Positions 28,220 through 37,626 are shown, numbered from the stretch's first letter. The stretch is DNA of 64,000 nucleotides from Methylobacterium sp. J-067 (GCF_022829465.1 NZ_JAKSXZ010000110.1:310001-374000); one strand, 5' to 3'. Notes: a model not told the origin generated them from the letters alone. Numbers and translations: made by a program.

Positions 28220-28543
28220 ATGGGCAAACACGGCTCTGGCAACGGAAAACGCGACGACGCCCACGACCGGCGTCAAGCGATCATTGACGGCCTTCTGGCC
28301 GAAGCCTTGCGGCCGGCGTTCTCGTATCGCCTGCCCAGCCAGGATGCGCTGCCGGCCGACATCCGGCGGGCCATCGACAGGCTGCTCGCCAAGGCGGAAG
28401 CCCAGCGCAGCCGCTGCCTGACCTACGACGACCTGGAAGAGGCGCTGCCGCCCCGGGACGTCTCGGCGGAGGATCTGGAAGCCATCTTCTGGATCCTCGC
28501 GGAGCACGGGATCGAGGTGGAGGACGGCGAGCCCGGCCTCTAG
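28220..28543 (+). CDS. Stand-alone sigma-70 region 1.1-like protein
   Basis: The 107-residue protein resembles only the N-terminal region 1.1 of the housekeeping sigma factor. The segment CLTYDDLEEALPPRDVSAEDLEAIFWILAEHGIEVED (residues about 68-103; cited here as its two halves CLTYDDLEEALPP and DVSAEDLEAIFW) closely follows the RpoD pattern TYDDLNxALP...S.E.IEDIxxxLxEMGIxV. There are no regions 2-4, so it cannot recognise promoters. Region 1.1 in RpoD blocks DNA binding until the polymerase opens; a free copy could bind RNA polymerase or sigma. The N-terminal 25 residues are basic. It lies between gor and the DAHP synthase gene and I know of no assigned function. Confidence 0.8.
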   Translation: MGKHGSGNGKRDDAHDRRQAIIDGLLAEALRPAFSYRLPSQDALPADIRRAIDRLLAKAEAQRSRCLTYDDLEEALPPRDVSAEDLEAIFWILAEHGIEVEDGEPGL

Positions 28544-28636
28544 CGCAGCCCCCTCGCGATCCGTGAGGAATGTCTCTATAAGCCCCCATCCGCGCGAAGG
28601 GCGCGGCCGCACGAGTGACGTGCGTGGAGAGGAATC

Positions 28637-30019
28637 ATGGGCGAGCGCTGGACACCGACGACGTGGCGGAATCTGCCGATTCAGCAGGTGCCGGCCTATC
28701 CGGACGCCGCCGCCCTGGCTGCCGTCGAGACGCAGATCGCGAGCTTTCCGCCGTTGGTTTTTGCAGGCGAGGCCCGCAAGCTGAAGGCGGCGCTGGCCCG
28801 CGTCTCCACCGGTGAGGCCTTCCTCCTCCAGGGCGGCGATTGCGCCGAGAGCTTCGACGAGCATTCGGCCGACAACATCCGCGATTTCTTCCGCGTGTTC
28901 CTGCAGATGGCGATGGTGCTGACCTTCGCGGGCGGATCGCCCGTGGTTAAGGTTGGGCGCATCGCCGGGCAGTTCGCCAAGCCGCGCTCGTCCCCGAACG
29001 AGACGCAGGGCGACGTGTCCCTGCCAAGCTACCGGGGCGACATCGTCAACGGCATCGGCTTCACGGAAGAGGCGCGGATCCCCGATCCGCGGCGCCAGCT
29101 CGAAGCGTACCGGCAGTCGGCGGCGACGCTGAACCTGCTGCGCGCCTTCGCGACCGGCGGCTACGCGAACCTCGAGAACGCGCACCGCTGGATGCTGGGC
29201 TTCGTGAAGGATTCGCCGCAATCCTCGCGCTACCAGGACGTCGCCTCGCGCATGACCGACGCGCTCGGCTTCATGCGCGCCATCGGCATCAACCCGGAGA
29301 CGCACCAGGAGGTGCGGACCACCGATTTCTACACGAGCCACGAGGCGCTGCTGCTCGGCTACGAGCAGGCCCTGACCCGCGTCGATTCCACGAGCGGCGA
29401 TTGGTACGCGACCTCCGGGCACATGCTGTGGATTGGTGATCGCACCCGCCAGCCGGACCATGCCCACGTGGAATACGCGCGCGGCATCAAGAATCCGATC
29501 GGTCTCAAGTGCGGTCCGTCCATGACGGGAGAGGGGCTGATCAAGCTGATCGACCTCCTGAACCCGGAGAACGAGGCGGGGCGCCTGAGCCTCATCTGCC
29601 GCTTCGGCGCGGACAAGGTGGGCGAGCACCTGCCGGGTCTCGTGCGAGCGGTCGAGCGGGAGGGCCGGTCGGTCGTGTGGGTGTGCGATCCGATGCACGG
29701 CAACACGGTCTCGGCGGGCGGCTACAAGACCCGCCCGTTCGACCGGGTGATGCAGGAGATCGAGGGCTTCTTCGGCGTCCACCGCGCCGAGGGTACGATT
29801 GCCGGCGGCATCCATCTGGAGATGACGGGCAAGGACGTGACCGAGTGCACGGGCGGTGCCCGCGCCCTGACGGCCGACGACCTGAGCGACCGCTACCACA
29901 CCTACTGCGACCCGCGCCTCAACGCGGAGCAGGCTCTTGAGGTGGCGTTCCGCACGGCCGAACTCGTGAAGCGCGAGCGGGCCGATCTCGAAACCCCGCG
30001 CCTCGACGCGGCGGAATAA
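28637..30019 (+). CDS. 3-deoxy-7-phosphoheptulonate synthase, class II
   Basis: The 460-residue protein condenses phosphoenolpyruvate and erythrose 4-phosphate at the head of the shikimate pathway. It has the class II (plant-like) features [49 protein letters not shown] and [20 protein letters not shown] precedes the ATG. No tryptophan- or phenylalanine-rich leader is visible upstream. A hairpin follows. Confidence 0.97.
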   Translation: MGERWTPTTWRNLPIQQVPAYPDAAALAAVETQIASFPPLVFAGEARKLKAALARVSTGEAFLLQGGDCAESFDEHSADNIRDFFRVFLQMAMVLTFAGGSPVVKVGRIAGQFAKPRSSPNETQGDVSLPSYRGDIVNGIGFTEEARIPDPRRQLEAYRQSAATLNLLRAFATGGYANLENAHRWMLGFVKDSPQSSRYQDVASRMTDALGFMRAIGINPETHQEVRTTDFYTSHEALLLGYEQALTRVDSTSGDWYATSGHMLWIGDRTRQPDHAHVEYARGIKNPIGLKCGPSMTGEGLIKLIDLLNPENEAGRLSLICRFGADKVGEHLPGLVRAVEREGRSVVWVCDPMHGNTVSAGGYKTRPFDRVMQEIEGFFGVHRAEGTIAGGIHLEMTGKDVTECTGGARALTADDLSDRYHTYCDPRLNAEQALEVAFRTAELVKRERADLETPRLDAAE

Positions 30020-30022
30020 GAC

Positions 30023-30049
30023 GAAGGCCGGGCGATGAACCCGGCCTTC
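30023..30049. terminator. Hairpin terminator between DAHP synthase and the GGDEF/EAL gene
   Basis: GAAGGCCGGG (30023-30032) and CCCGGCCTTC (30040-30049) form a 10-bp stem with a 7-base loop. The run after it is CCGTTT on the plus strand and weak, so it may act with partial efficiency for either converging gene. Confidence 0.65.
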
Positions 30050-30054
30050 CCGTT

Positions 30055-32844
30055 TCAGGCGATGGCGCGCGTCGCGCCGTTCCAGCGGGCGATGACGTTC
30101 GGCACCTCGGTGATCGGCACCGGGCGGCTGAAGAGATAGCCCTGCACCTCGTCGCAACCCTCGGCACGCAGCCGCGCCAGCTGCGCTTCGGTCTCGACGC
30201 CCTCCGCCGTCGTCGTCATGCCGAGGCTCGCGCCGAGGCTGATGACCGCGCGGACGATGAAGTCTGTGCCGTCCTCCTCGCAGAGGTCGCGGACGAAGGA
30301 CTGGTCGATCTTGATCTTGTCGAAGGGAAAGCTGCGCAGGTAGCTCAGCGACGAGTACCCGGTGCCAAAATCGTCCATCGACACCCGCACCCCGAGCCCC
30401 TTGAGGCTGTGCAGGATCGCGGTGGTCACTCCGGGATTGGCGACGAGCACCGATTCGGTGATCTCGAGTTCCAGTCGCCGGCCGGGAAGGCCGGTGGTGC
30501 GCAGGGCATCCCGCACGGCGGACACAAGGCTCGCCGAGGTGAACTGCACCGCCGAAACGTTGACGGCGATCTTCAGGCCATCCGGCCAGCGGGCGGCATC
30601 GGTGCAGGCCTGGACCAGCACCCATTCCCCGAGGGGAACGATCAGGCCCAACTCCTCCGCGAGGGGGATGAATTCGGCCGGCGAGATGAAGCCGCGCACC
30701 GGGTGCTTCCAGCGCAGCAGCGCCTCGAACCCGCAGATCCGCTCGGAGCCGAGGCTGTAGATCGGCTGGTAGTAGACCTCGAACGCCTTGGTCTCCAGCG
30801 CGTGGCGCAGGTCGCTCTCCAACGCTCGCCGCGCCTGCAACCGGGCATCCATATCCGGCTCGAAGTACCGGAACGCGCCCCGCGCCTCAGCCTTCGCCCT
30901 GGCCAGCGCCACGTCGGCGTTCTTCAGGAGCTTGCCGCAACTCGTGCCGTCACCGGGGGCGACGGTGACGCCGATGGTGACGCCGACGCTGACGGTCTGG
31001 TTCGACAGGACATAGGGCGCCTTCACCACGTCGATGAGCCGGCGGGCGAGGACGGCGGCATCCTCCGGCCGTTCGACGGCCCGCTGGACGACAACGAACT
31101 CGTCGGCGCCGATGCGGGCGACGCAGTCGATCTCGCGCACGCAGGCGCTCAACCGGTTGGCCACGGCCACCAGCAGTTCGTCGCCGACCGCGTGGCCGAA
31201 CGTGTCGTTGATCGGCCGGAAATCGTCGAGGTCGAGGGCGAAGATCGCGAAGCCCTGGTCCCGCCCGGTCTGCGCGATGGAGGCGTTGATCTGCTGTTCC
31301 AGCGCGATGCGGTTCGGCAAGCCGGTGAGCACGTCGTGATGGGCGAGGAACGCGATGCGCGCCTCCGCATGGCGCCGCTCGGTGACATCCTCGAAGGTCG
31401 CCACGAAGCCGCCATCGGCGGTGTTCCGGCGCTCGATGGCGATGACCTTGCCATTCGGCAGCTCGTCGATCACCGGATAGACCGAGGGCACGGCCGAATT
31501 GCCGCCGTTGGAGCTGACGGCCAGCACCTCCATCGCCGTCATGCCCGGCGTCACCGCGTTCGCCGGCAGGCCGTAGATCTGGCCGTAGCGGCGGTTCACC
31601 ACCATCAGCCGGTGGTCGGCATCGTACAGGCACAGGCCCTGGGACATGTTGTCGAGGGCCGCGTCGAGGCGCAGGTTCGTCTCGCGAAGCTTGGCCTCCT
31701 GCTCCTTCTCAACGCTGATGTCGCTGCACACGGCGACGAAGCCGCCGCCCTCGGTGGCGCTGCGGCTCACGCGCAGCCAGCGCCCGTTCGGCAACCGGAA
31801 CTCGCCATCGCAGGACAGGGCCTCGCGGCAGTTGGTTTCACCGGAGGAGTTGCCGGCCGTCCCGAGCCCTTCGAAGAACTTCAGCGCCATCGGGTTGGCG
31901 AACGCGATGCACCCGAGAGCATCGACGACGACGACGCCCTCGCGCGAGCTTTGCAGCGCGTCGGTAAGCAGCCGTTCCGCCGATTGGCGCTGGCGGACCT
32001 CGCGTTCCATCATCGCGCGGATGTTGTCACGCATCGCCGCCATGGAGCGGAGCAGGCTGCCGAGTTCGTCGCGGCCGTCGGTGGGGATCGAATCGTCGAG
32101 GTGACCGCCCGCGATCCGCTGGGCCGCGAGCGACGCGGAGACGATCGGCCCCCGGATGCGGCGGTGCAGGAGCCACGCGATCACGCCCGAGCCGAAGATT
32201 GCGAGCAGCGCCGCTGCCATGTTGAGGCGCAACTCGCTGCCGACCGCCATCCGGGCGGCCTGCCGGAAAGTGAATCCATCGCCCGCCGTGTAGTTCACCA
32301 GCATGTCGATCTGGGCGTCGATGGCGTCGGCCTGATGGTCGAGGGCATCCCAGCGCTCGGGGCGGACGGCAGAGAGGTCGCCGAAGCTGCGCCGGATGTC
32401 GTCCCAGGCGGCGACGCCGGATTGCACGGCGAGGGCGGCGCGCACGGCCCGGTCGGATTGGGCGCGCTCGACGGCGATGGTCAGGTCTTCGGCGAGGGTG
32501 GTGTGGAGTTCGGTGATCTGCGCGTCGAGCTTGGCGATGGCGGCCTTGTCACGTGTGAGGCCCTGCCGCGCGAAGGTGGCGCGCATCTTGGCGAAGTCCG
32601 CCGCCGTGGCGCGCGCATAGTTGATGGACATCAACGACTGGTCGTAGGTCCGGCCGACGAGATCGCCGACATGGGCGATCGCCACGATGGCGTAGAAGCC
32701 GAGGCCGCCGGAGAGCAGGCTCATCACGAAGAAGGCGATGAAGATGCGCGCCTTGATCGTTGCGACGAAGGCGCCGACCGGCGAGCTCCGCCTGAGGGCT
32801 CGCGCCCTCGCTTTCATCGGGAATGCCGCCTCGAAATATTGCAT
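30055..32844 (-). CDS. Membrane-bound HAMP-PAS-PAS-GGDEF-EAL cyclic di-GMP protein
   Basis: The 929-residue protein has an N-terminal transmembrane helix (about 30-55), a periplasmic helical sensor, a second membrane helix (about 215-235), HAMP, two PAS segments (about 285-350 and 395-440), a GGDEF domain and an EAL domain. The GGDEF signature reads GADEF (about 579-583) so cyclase activity is uncertain. EAL is intact (Glu707-Ala-Leu, GFEALLRWKHP) and the loop-6 region FGTGYSSLSYLRSFP and metal residues look complete. The protein probably degrades c-di-GMP, perhaps regulated by the GADEF domain. The in-frame ATG ending at 32817 may be the true start, as it has a better GAGG upstream. Confidence 0.92.
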   Translation of the reverse strand: MQYFEAAFPMKARARALRRSSPVGAFVATIKARIFIAFFVMSLLSGGLGFYAIVAIAHVGDLVGRTYDQSLMSINYARATAADFAKMRATFARQGLTRDKAAIAKLDAQITELHTTLAEDLTIAVERAQSDRAVRAALAVQSGVAAWDDIRRSFGDLSAVRPERWDALDHQADAIDAQIDMLVNYTAGDGFTFRQAARMAVGSELRLNMAAALLAIFGSGVIAWLLHRRIRGPIVSASLAAQRIAGGHLDDSIPTDGRDELGSLLRSMAAMRDNIRAMMEREVRQRQSAERLLTDALQSSREGVVVVDALGCIAFANPMALKFFEGLGTAGNSSGETNCREALSCDGEFRLPNGRWLRVSRSATEGGGFVAVCSDISVEKEQEAKLRETNLRLDAALDNMSQGLCLYDADHRLMVVNRRYGQIYGLPANAVTPGMTAMEVLAVSSNGGNSAVPSVYPVIDELPNGKVIAIERRNTADGGFVATFEDVTERRHAEARIAFLAHHDVLTGLPNRIALEQQINASIAQTGRDQGFAIFALDLDDFRPINDTFGHAVGDELLVAVANRLSACVREIDCVARIGADEFVVVQRAVERPEDAAVLARRLIDVVKAPYVLSNQTVSVGVTIGVTVAPGDGTSCGKLLKNADVALARAKAEARGAFRYFEPDMDARLQARRALESDLRHALETKAFEVYYQPIYSLGSERICGFEALLRWKHPVRGFISPAEFIPLAEELGLIVPLGEWVLVQACTDAARWPDGLKIAVNVSAVQFTSASLVSAVRDALRTTGLPGRRLELEITESVLVANPGVTTAILHSLKGLGVRVSMDDFGTGYSSLSYLRSFPFDKIKIDQSFVRDLCEEDGTDFIVRAVISLGASLGMTTTAEGVETEAQLARLRAEGCDEVQGYLFSRPVPITEVPNVIARWNGATRAIA

Positions 32845-32915
32845 CTCACCGGTTCACCACTCGGTCCGCGACGTCGATCCTATGGGCGACATCTTAAAGT
32901 GTGATTAGCTGAGCG

Positions 32916-32933
32916 TTTCGTTGAATTACGAAA
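32916..32933. promoter_or_regulatory. Inverted repeat in the divergent GGDEF/EAL-cupredoxin intergenic
   Basis: TTTCGT and ACGAAA flank the six-base spacer TGAATT. It lies 72 bases upstream of the GGDEF/EAL start and 116 bases upstream of the cupredoxin gene. A second imperfect hairpin (GCTTGC...GCAAGC, 32952-32972) follows. Either could be an operator; no evidence links them to a regulator. Confidence 0.3.
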
Positions 32934-33048
32934 GTGCCGTCCCGGCCCCACGCTTGCATTGCGAAGGCAAGCAGCGTGGTCAGGTGGATCAAGCAAAAGC
33001 TTTTCTCAACCTTGTATGGCTACGTGTTGTGAAGAAACGGGAGCCTGC

Positions 33049-33426
33049 ATGTCGAGCCTCGCCACTCTCCCGCCGCGCAAGCCTGGCCTTGCAGTGATGT
33101 TCCCGACATTGCTGTCGCTGGGGCTCGGCATCGTCGCCGGCATTCCCGTCGTGGGGAAGCTGCAGGCCCTGGGCATCATCGTCTCGCAGAAGGGGCGGAC
33201 CTTCCATCCCGAGACGATCGTGGTGTCGAAGGGGGAAACGATCGTCATCGTCAACGACGACAGTGACCTGCTCCACCACGCCTACGTCGACTCGCCGACC
33301 TTCAGCTTCGATTCGGGCGATCAGGAGCCGGGCAGCCGCACGCCGGTCACGTTCACGCAGACGGGCGTGTTCCAAGTGCTCTGCGGCATCCACCCGAAGA
33401 TGAAGCTCGTCGTCCGGGTGAACTGA
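33049..33426 (+). CDS. Cupredoxin-domain (blue copper-like) protein
   Basis: The 125-residue protein has an uncleaved or cleaved N-terminal hydrophobic segment (residues about 15-40) and a plastocyanin-type domain. The type 1 copper ligand set is visible: His76/His77 in LLHHAYV, Cys112, His115 and Met118 in LCGIHPKMKLVV. It is probably a periplasmic electron carrier or copper-binding protein. The ATG at 33049 has GGGAG upstream; an earlier ATG at 33016 would only add a basic, cysteine-containing extension. Similar proteins are often named methylamine utilization or plastocyanin. Confidence 0.87.
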   Translation: MSSLATLPPRKPGLAVMFPTLLSLGLGIVAGIPVVGKLQALGIIVSQKGRTFHPETIVVSKGETIVIVNDDSDLLHHAYVDSPTFSFDSGDQEPGSRTPVTFTQTGVFQVLCGIHPKMKLVVRVN

Positions 33427-33428
33427 TT

Positions 33429-34703
33429 CTAGCGGGCCGCCGAGCGCATCGGCTGGTGCCCGGCGGGGCCGTCGTCCCGCTCCACGGGCTGGTCCTCGCG
33501 TAGGTCGGGCGGCGGGCCGAGGATGATGCGGGTCTGCGCATCGATGCCGTCCTCGATTTCGAGCGCCCGGCCGAAATCCCTGCGAAGGCGGATGGTCCGC
33601 CAGGTGGCGCGCCCGTCATCCTTCACCACGGCGACGCGCAACTCCCCCTTGCTGAAGATCGCCGCTTCGGACGGGACGATCACGCCCGGTTTGTCGCGCG
33701 GCAGCTTGAGGGTGACGTCGGCATGGATGCCGGCGCGCAGGATGCCGTCCGGATTCGGCACATCGACTTCGGTCGTCAGAGTCCGCGAGGCCGCCTGCAA
33801 TGCGACGGAACTGCGCTCCACCGAGCCGGTGAAGGTCCGTCCCGGCAGTTGCGGCACGCGGATCGTCGCCTCGACGCCGGGGGCCACGCCACGGGTGAGG
33901 TTCTGCGGCACGTTCACCGCGATGCGCAGGGTGGTGTCCTGATCCATGGTCAGGAGGGGCGTGCCGCCGTTGTCGGCCTTCACCAGATCGCCGACATCGA
34001 TGTTCCGGGTGGTGACCACGCCGTCGAAGGGCGCCACGACCCTCTCGAACGCGGCGAGCGCCTTCAGGCGTTCGACCACCGCGCCCTGCGCCTTGATGTT
34101 GGCGGCGGCGACCTTCACGCCGGCCTCGGCGCCGGCCAGGGTCGCGGCCTGGGACAGGACACCCGCCTGCGAGGTGTCGGCGTTCTGGCGGGAGGCCCAG
34201 CCCTGGTCGGCGAGGGTCGTCGTCCGGTTGTTGGTCAGGTTGGCCAGCGTGACGTTGGCCTTGGCCTGCTCAACCTGCGCCTCGGCCTGAAGCTTCTGCG
34301 CCTTCAACTGGCCGAGTTGCGCCTCGGCCTGGGTCAGCTGCTGGTCGAGATCGGGCGCCGCGATCCGGAAGAGGAGGTCCCCGGCCTTCACGCGGGAGCC
34401 GATGTCGATCCGGCGCTCGGCGATGTAGCCCGTCGCCCGCGCGGCGATGGCGGCGGTGAGGAAGGGGCGCGTCTCGCCGGGCAACGTCAGGTCGAGGGGG
34501 CCGTCGGCCCGCTCGGCCAGGGCCGTGCGCACGCGGGGCACCAGTGTGCGGATCTTGTCGAGGGTGCGCGTCGCCTCGACGTCGCGCTGCCACTGCCCGT
34601 AGGCGCCCCAGCCGATCAGGCCCGCCGCGGCGAGGATCAGGAGCACGAAGGGGGCCATGCCCGGTGGGGGCGGCGGGTCCTGGCGTTCCTCACGCGATTC
34701 CAT
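33429..34703 (-). CDS. HlyD-type periplasmic adaptor of a multidrug efflux system
   Basis: The 424-residue protein has an N-terminal membrane anchor (about 15-35), a lipoyl half-motif (ATGYIAERRIDIGSRVKAGDLLFRI), a long coiled-coil hairpin (QLTQAEAQLGQLKAQKLQAEAQ...), the returning lipoyl half (VVAPFDGVVTTRNIDVGDLV) and beta-barrel and membrane-proximal domains. Such adaptors link an inner-membrane RND or MFS pump to the outer-membrane channel. No pump or channel gene is adjacent, so the partner must lie elsewhere. The start at the ATG ending 34703 avoids an unlikely 75-residue basic extension. Confidence 0.9.
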   Translation of the reverse strand: MESREERQDPPPPPGMAPFVLLILAAAGLIGWGAYGQWQRDVEATRTLDKIRTLVPRVRTALAERADGPLDLTLPGETRPFLTAAIAARATGYIAERRIDIGSRVKAGDLLFRIAAPDLDQQLTQAEAQLGQLKAQKLQAEAQVEQAKANVTLANLTNNRTTTLADQGWASRQNADTSQAGVLSQAATLAGAEAGVKVAAANIKAQGAVVERLKALAAFERVVAPFDGVVTTRNIDVGDLVKADNGGTPLLTMDQDTTLRIAVNVPQNLTRGVAPGVEATIRVPQLPGRTFTGSVERSSVALQAASRTLTTEVDVPNPDGILRAGIHADVTLKLPRDKPGVIVPSEAAIFSKGELRVAVVKDDGRATWRTIRLRRDFGRALEIEDGIDAQTRIILGPPPDLREDQPVERDDGPAGHQPMRSAAR

Positions 34704-34798
34704 CACAGGCCCGCTCCGGCCCGGCGGCGACCGGGCATCGCGGCACGCTAGAGGGGCGCTTGCTGGAATACCAGGGCGCCCCTCGCCGCAGCGGGGGG

Positions 34799-35500
34799 TC
34801 AGCGCGGGTAGGTCAGGCGCGGCTGACGCGCCGAGATGCGCTTGTGCAGATGGACCATCAGGGCGATTCCGAAGAGAGGCGTCACGAGATTGACCACCGG
34901 CACGATCATCATTCCCGCCAGCAGGCACCCGGCGAGGAGCGTGCGCAGGGCATGGTCACGGCGCATCTGCGCAGCGCCGTCGATCCGGCGGAAACGCGCT
35001 GCCGCCATCTCGAAATATTCCCGCGAAAGCAGGTAGGCATTGGCGGCGAAGAACGCGGCCACGCCGATCACCGGAACGAAGAAGATCACCAGCGCGGCCA
35101 TGTTCACGAGCAGCGTCAGGCCCGCGAAGCGTAGCGCATAGAGCATCGAGATGCCGAACGGCATGGCCTGCCCCGGCGGCTCGCCGGGGAAGTCTGTACG
35201 CTCCACGATCTCGGCGGCATCATCGAGGAAGAAGCCGGCGACGATGATCGAAACGGCCGGCATCAGGTAGGCGAGGGCGACGAAGAGGCCGAACCCCGCG
35301 AGGTAGTAGGCGAGGCTGTCTAGGATCGGGTACTGCGACGAGATGTGGTGGCTCGCCTGGAACGCCTGGATCAGCCGCGTCAGGCCGAGCCACAGCAATG
35401 CGAGGATCGCGAGGGTGAGGCCGAGCGATTTCCAGAGGATGCCGCGCAGGGCCGGCGACAGCGTCTGACGAAGGGCCGCGGAAGCGGAATCGAGAATCAT
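34799..35500 (-). CDS. EI24 domain (CysZ-like) membrane protein
   Basis: The 233-residue protein has four to five hydrophobic helices, with the EI24/CysZ pattern: SLGLTLAILALLWLGLTRL near the start, a tail-side FAANAYLLSREYFEMAAARF (helical hairpin) and VVNLVTPLFGIALMVHLHKR. CysZ imports sulfate, but EI24 members in alphaproteobacteria are largely uncharacterised and no cys genes are near. The annotated function stops at the family. Confidence 0.87.
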   Translation of the reverse strand: MILDSASAALRQTLSPALRGILWKSLGLTLAILALLWLGLTRLIQAFQASHHISSQYPILDSLAYYLAGFGLFVALAYLMPAVSIIVAGFFLDDAAEIVERTDFPGEPPGQAMPFGISMLYALRFAGLTLLVNMAALVIFFVPVIGVAAFFAANAYLLSREYFEMAAARFRRIDGAAQMRRDHALRTLLAGCLLAGMMIVPVVNLVTPLFGIALMVHLHKRISARQPRLTYPR

Positions 35501-35589
35501 CGGTTCTGGTCCGGAGCGGATCGAGACGGCTGGGTTGTGGGATCGCGCCCGCTGCGGTGCAAGGGCGGGGGAGAAGCGAGACGGTGACG

Positions 35590-36897
35590 ATGACGACGCA
35601 ACCGGCCCTGACCCCCGATTTTCGTCCGGCCCTGGCGCCGCTGCCGGCCTCCCCGGATGTGGTGATCGTCGGCGCCGGGGCGGCGGGAATCGCGGCGGCC
35701 CGGAGCCTTATTGAGGCCGGGCGGTCGGTGGCGGTGCTGGAGGCGCGGGATCGTGTTGGCGGCCGGGCCGTGACGGTGCCGCTGCGCGGACACCCAGTCG
35801 ATCTCGGGGCGCACTGGCTCCATGCCGGGCCGATCAATCCCCTCGTGGCCCTCGGGCGGGAGCGCGGCGAGCGCCTGCACCGGGCGCCGCAGAACGGCCA
35901 CACCTGGGTCTCCGGCAGGCCCGCCCGCCCCTCGGAAGCCCGCGCGGGCGCCCGCGCCTTCGAGCGCGCCGACCAGGCCATGACCGGCGGCGCCGGCAAG
36001 GACGGCGAGGATCGCCCCGCCGCCAGCGCGCTGCCGGCCGGGCTCGGGCCCTGGGCCGCGCGCGTCGCGCAGGTCCACGGCCTCGTCTCGGGTCGACCCC
36101 TCGGAGAGGTCTCCCTGCATGATTTCCCGAGCATGGAATACGGCGATAACTTCTTCATCGCCGGGGGCTACGGCAACTACCTCGCGCGGCTCGCCGCCGG
36201 CCTGCCGATCCGCCTCTCGGCCCCCGTCCGCCGCATCGACTGGGCGGGGGAGGGGGTGCGGATTTCGTTGGAAGACGGCACGAGCCTGTCGGCGAAAGCC
36301 GCCATCGTCACCGTGCCGGTCATGGTCCTGCGCGACGGACCCGCCTTCTCGCCGCCCCTTCCCAATACGGTGCGGGCGGCCATCGACGGGTTCACCACCG
36401 GCATCTACGAGCATGCGGTGCTGCACTGGCCGTCGAGCCCGTTCGGCGGTCGCGACCGGCTCGCGGGCTTCCACGGCCGCCGCCGCTCACCCTCCGGGTT
36501 GCTTACCCGCATCGACGGCACGCCGTTCCATTTCTACGAACTGGACATCCACGAGGCCGCCGCCATCGACGCCACGGGCGGGGGTCCCGATGCGGTACGC
36601 CGGCATGTCCGCGCCGTGCTGGCCGAGCAGGTCGGGCGGGCGCGGCTGCGCGATCTCACGATCCCGGCTATCAGCGCGTGGCGGCATGATCCGTTCGCGC
36701 GTGGCTCCTGGGCCGTCGTCCCACCGGGCCATGCCCAGGCGCGGCTCACCCTGCGCGACGGCATCGGCGGCAAGCTGTTCTTCGCGGGCGAAGCGCTGTC
36801 GCGGGAGCAATGGGGCACGGTCGGCGGCGCCTACGAGCAGGGGATACGCGCCGCCGAGGCCGTTCGCACAACGCTGGAAGCCGCAACTTCCGCCTGA
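35590..36897 (+). CDS. FAD-dependent amine oxidase
   Basis: The 435-residue protein has the amine-oxidase FAD fold: VVIVGAGAAGIAAARSLIEA with the EARDRVGGRAVTV extension, and the C-terminal FAGEALSREQWGTVGGAYEQG FAD-binding signature. It resembles bacterial flavin monoamine or polyamine oxidases, which oxidise an amine and release hydrogen peroxide. The start at ATG 35590 keeps the nucleotide motif near the N-terminus. No export signal is seen. The substrate is unknown. Confidence 0.88.
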   Translation: MTTQPALTPDFRPALAPLPASPDVVIVGAGAAGIAAARSLIEAGRSVAVLEARDRVGGRAVTVPLRGHPVDLGAHWLHAGPINPLVALGRERGERLHRAPQNGHTWVSGRPARPSEARAGARAFERADQAMTGGAGKDGEDRPAASALPAGLGPWAARVAQVHGLVSGRPLGEVSLHDFPSMEYGDNFFIAGGYGNYLARLAAGLPIRLSAPVRRIDWAGEGVRISLEDGTSLSAKAAIVTVPVMVLRDGPAFSPPLPNTVRAAIDGFTTGIYEHAVLHWPSSPFGGRDRLAGFHGRRRSPSGLLTRIDGTPFHFYELDIHEAAAIDATGGGPDAVRRHVRAVLAEQVGRARLRDLTIPAISAWRHDPFARGSWAVVPPGHAQARLTLRDGIGGKLFFAGEALSREQWGTVGGAYEQGIRAAEAVRTTLEAATSA

Positions 36898-36960
36898 GAT
36901 CGGCTTGCCGGAACGGACGCGGACGGGCATTCCCCGCCGCAACCGCTGCCGGGGAAGGCG

Positions 36961-37626
36961 ATGAACTGGATCGAGGCCATCGGCTATCTCGGGACCGCGC
37001 TGACGATCGCGTCCTCCGCGATGAGCACGATGATCCCGCTGCGGATCATCTCCCTTTGCGCGAGCTGTGCCGTCGTCACCTACGGCGTCCTGATCGGCAG
37101 CATGCCCGTGGTGCTGACCGAGTGCATCCAGATCCCGTTCAACGCCTACAGGCTGTGGGAGATGGTGCGGCTCGTGCGGCAGGCGGAGGCGGCGGCCTCC
37201 GGCAGCCTGACCCTGGAATGGCTGGCGCCGTTCGGCAGCAGGCGCCGCTTCGGCACCGGGGAGACGGTGTTCCGAAAGGGCGACCCGGCCGACGAGCTCT
37301 ACTATATCGAGAGCGGCGTCTTCCTCGTGCCCGAAGTCGGGTACGAGGTGCGGACAGGCGGGATCGTGGGAGAACTCGGCCTGCTCTCGCCGGGCAACAC
37401 GCGCACGGCGTCACTGGTCTGCATGCAGGCGGGGAGGGCGCTGCGAGTCTCCTATTCGGAGGTCAAGCAGCTTTATTACCAGAACCCGGAATTCGGATTC
37501 TACTTCCTGAAGCTGACCAGCGAGCGCCTGTTCCACACGGCCGGCGGCAGCGAACGCATCGCCGCCGGGGAATGCTTTAGAGCATGCTCGGCAGGATGCG
37601 GTCCGGCGGGCGGTGCCCGTCCATGA
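36961..37626 (+). CDS. Membrane protein with C-terminal cyclic nucleotide-binding-like domain
   Basis: The 221-residue protein has three hydrophobic helices in residues 1-60, an amphipathic linker (ECIQIPFNAYRLWEMVRLVRQ) and then a CAP/CNBD-like beta-roll (RRFGTGETVFRKGDPADELYYIESGVF...GIVGELGLLSPGNTRTASLVCM). The layout (three membrane helices then a cNMP-binding fold) recalls eukaryotic Popeye proteins. The phosphate-binding cassette ELGLLSPGNTRTAS has the expected GELG...RTA/S pattern. The last 50 bases overlap the convergent dehydrogenase gene. Confidence 0.8.
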   Translation: MNWIEAIGYLGTALTIASSAMSTMIPLRIISLCASCAVVTYGVLIGSMPVVLTECIQIPFNAYRLWEMVRLVRQAEAAASGSLTLEWLAPFGSRRRFGTGETVFRKGDPADELYYIESGVFLVPEVGYEVRTGGIVGELGLLSPGNTRTASLVCMQAGRALRVSYSEVKQLYYQNPEFGFYFLKLTSERLFHTAGGSERIAAGECFRACSAGCGPAGGARP

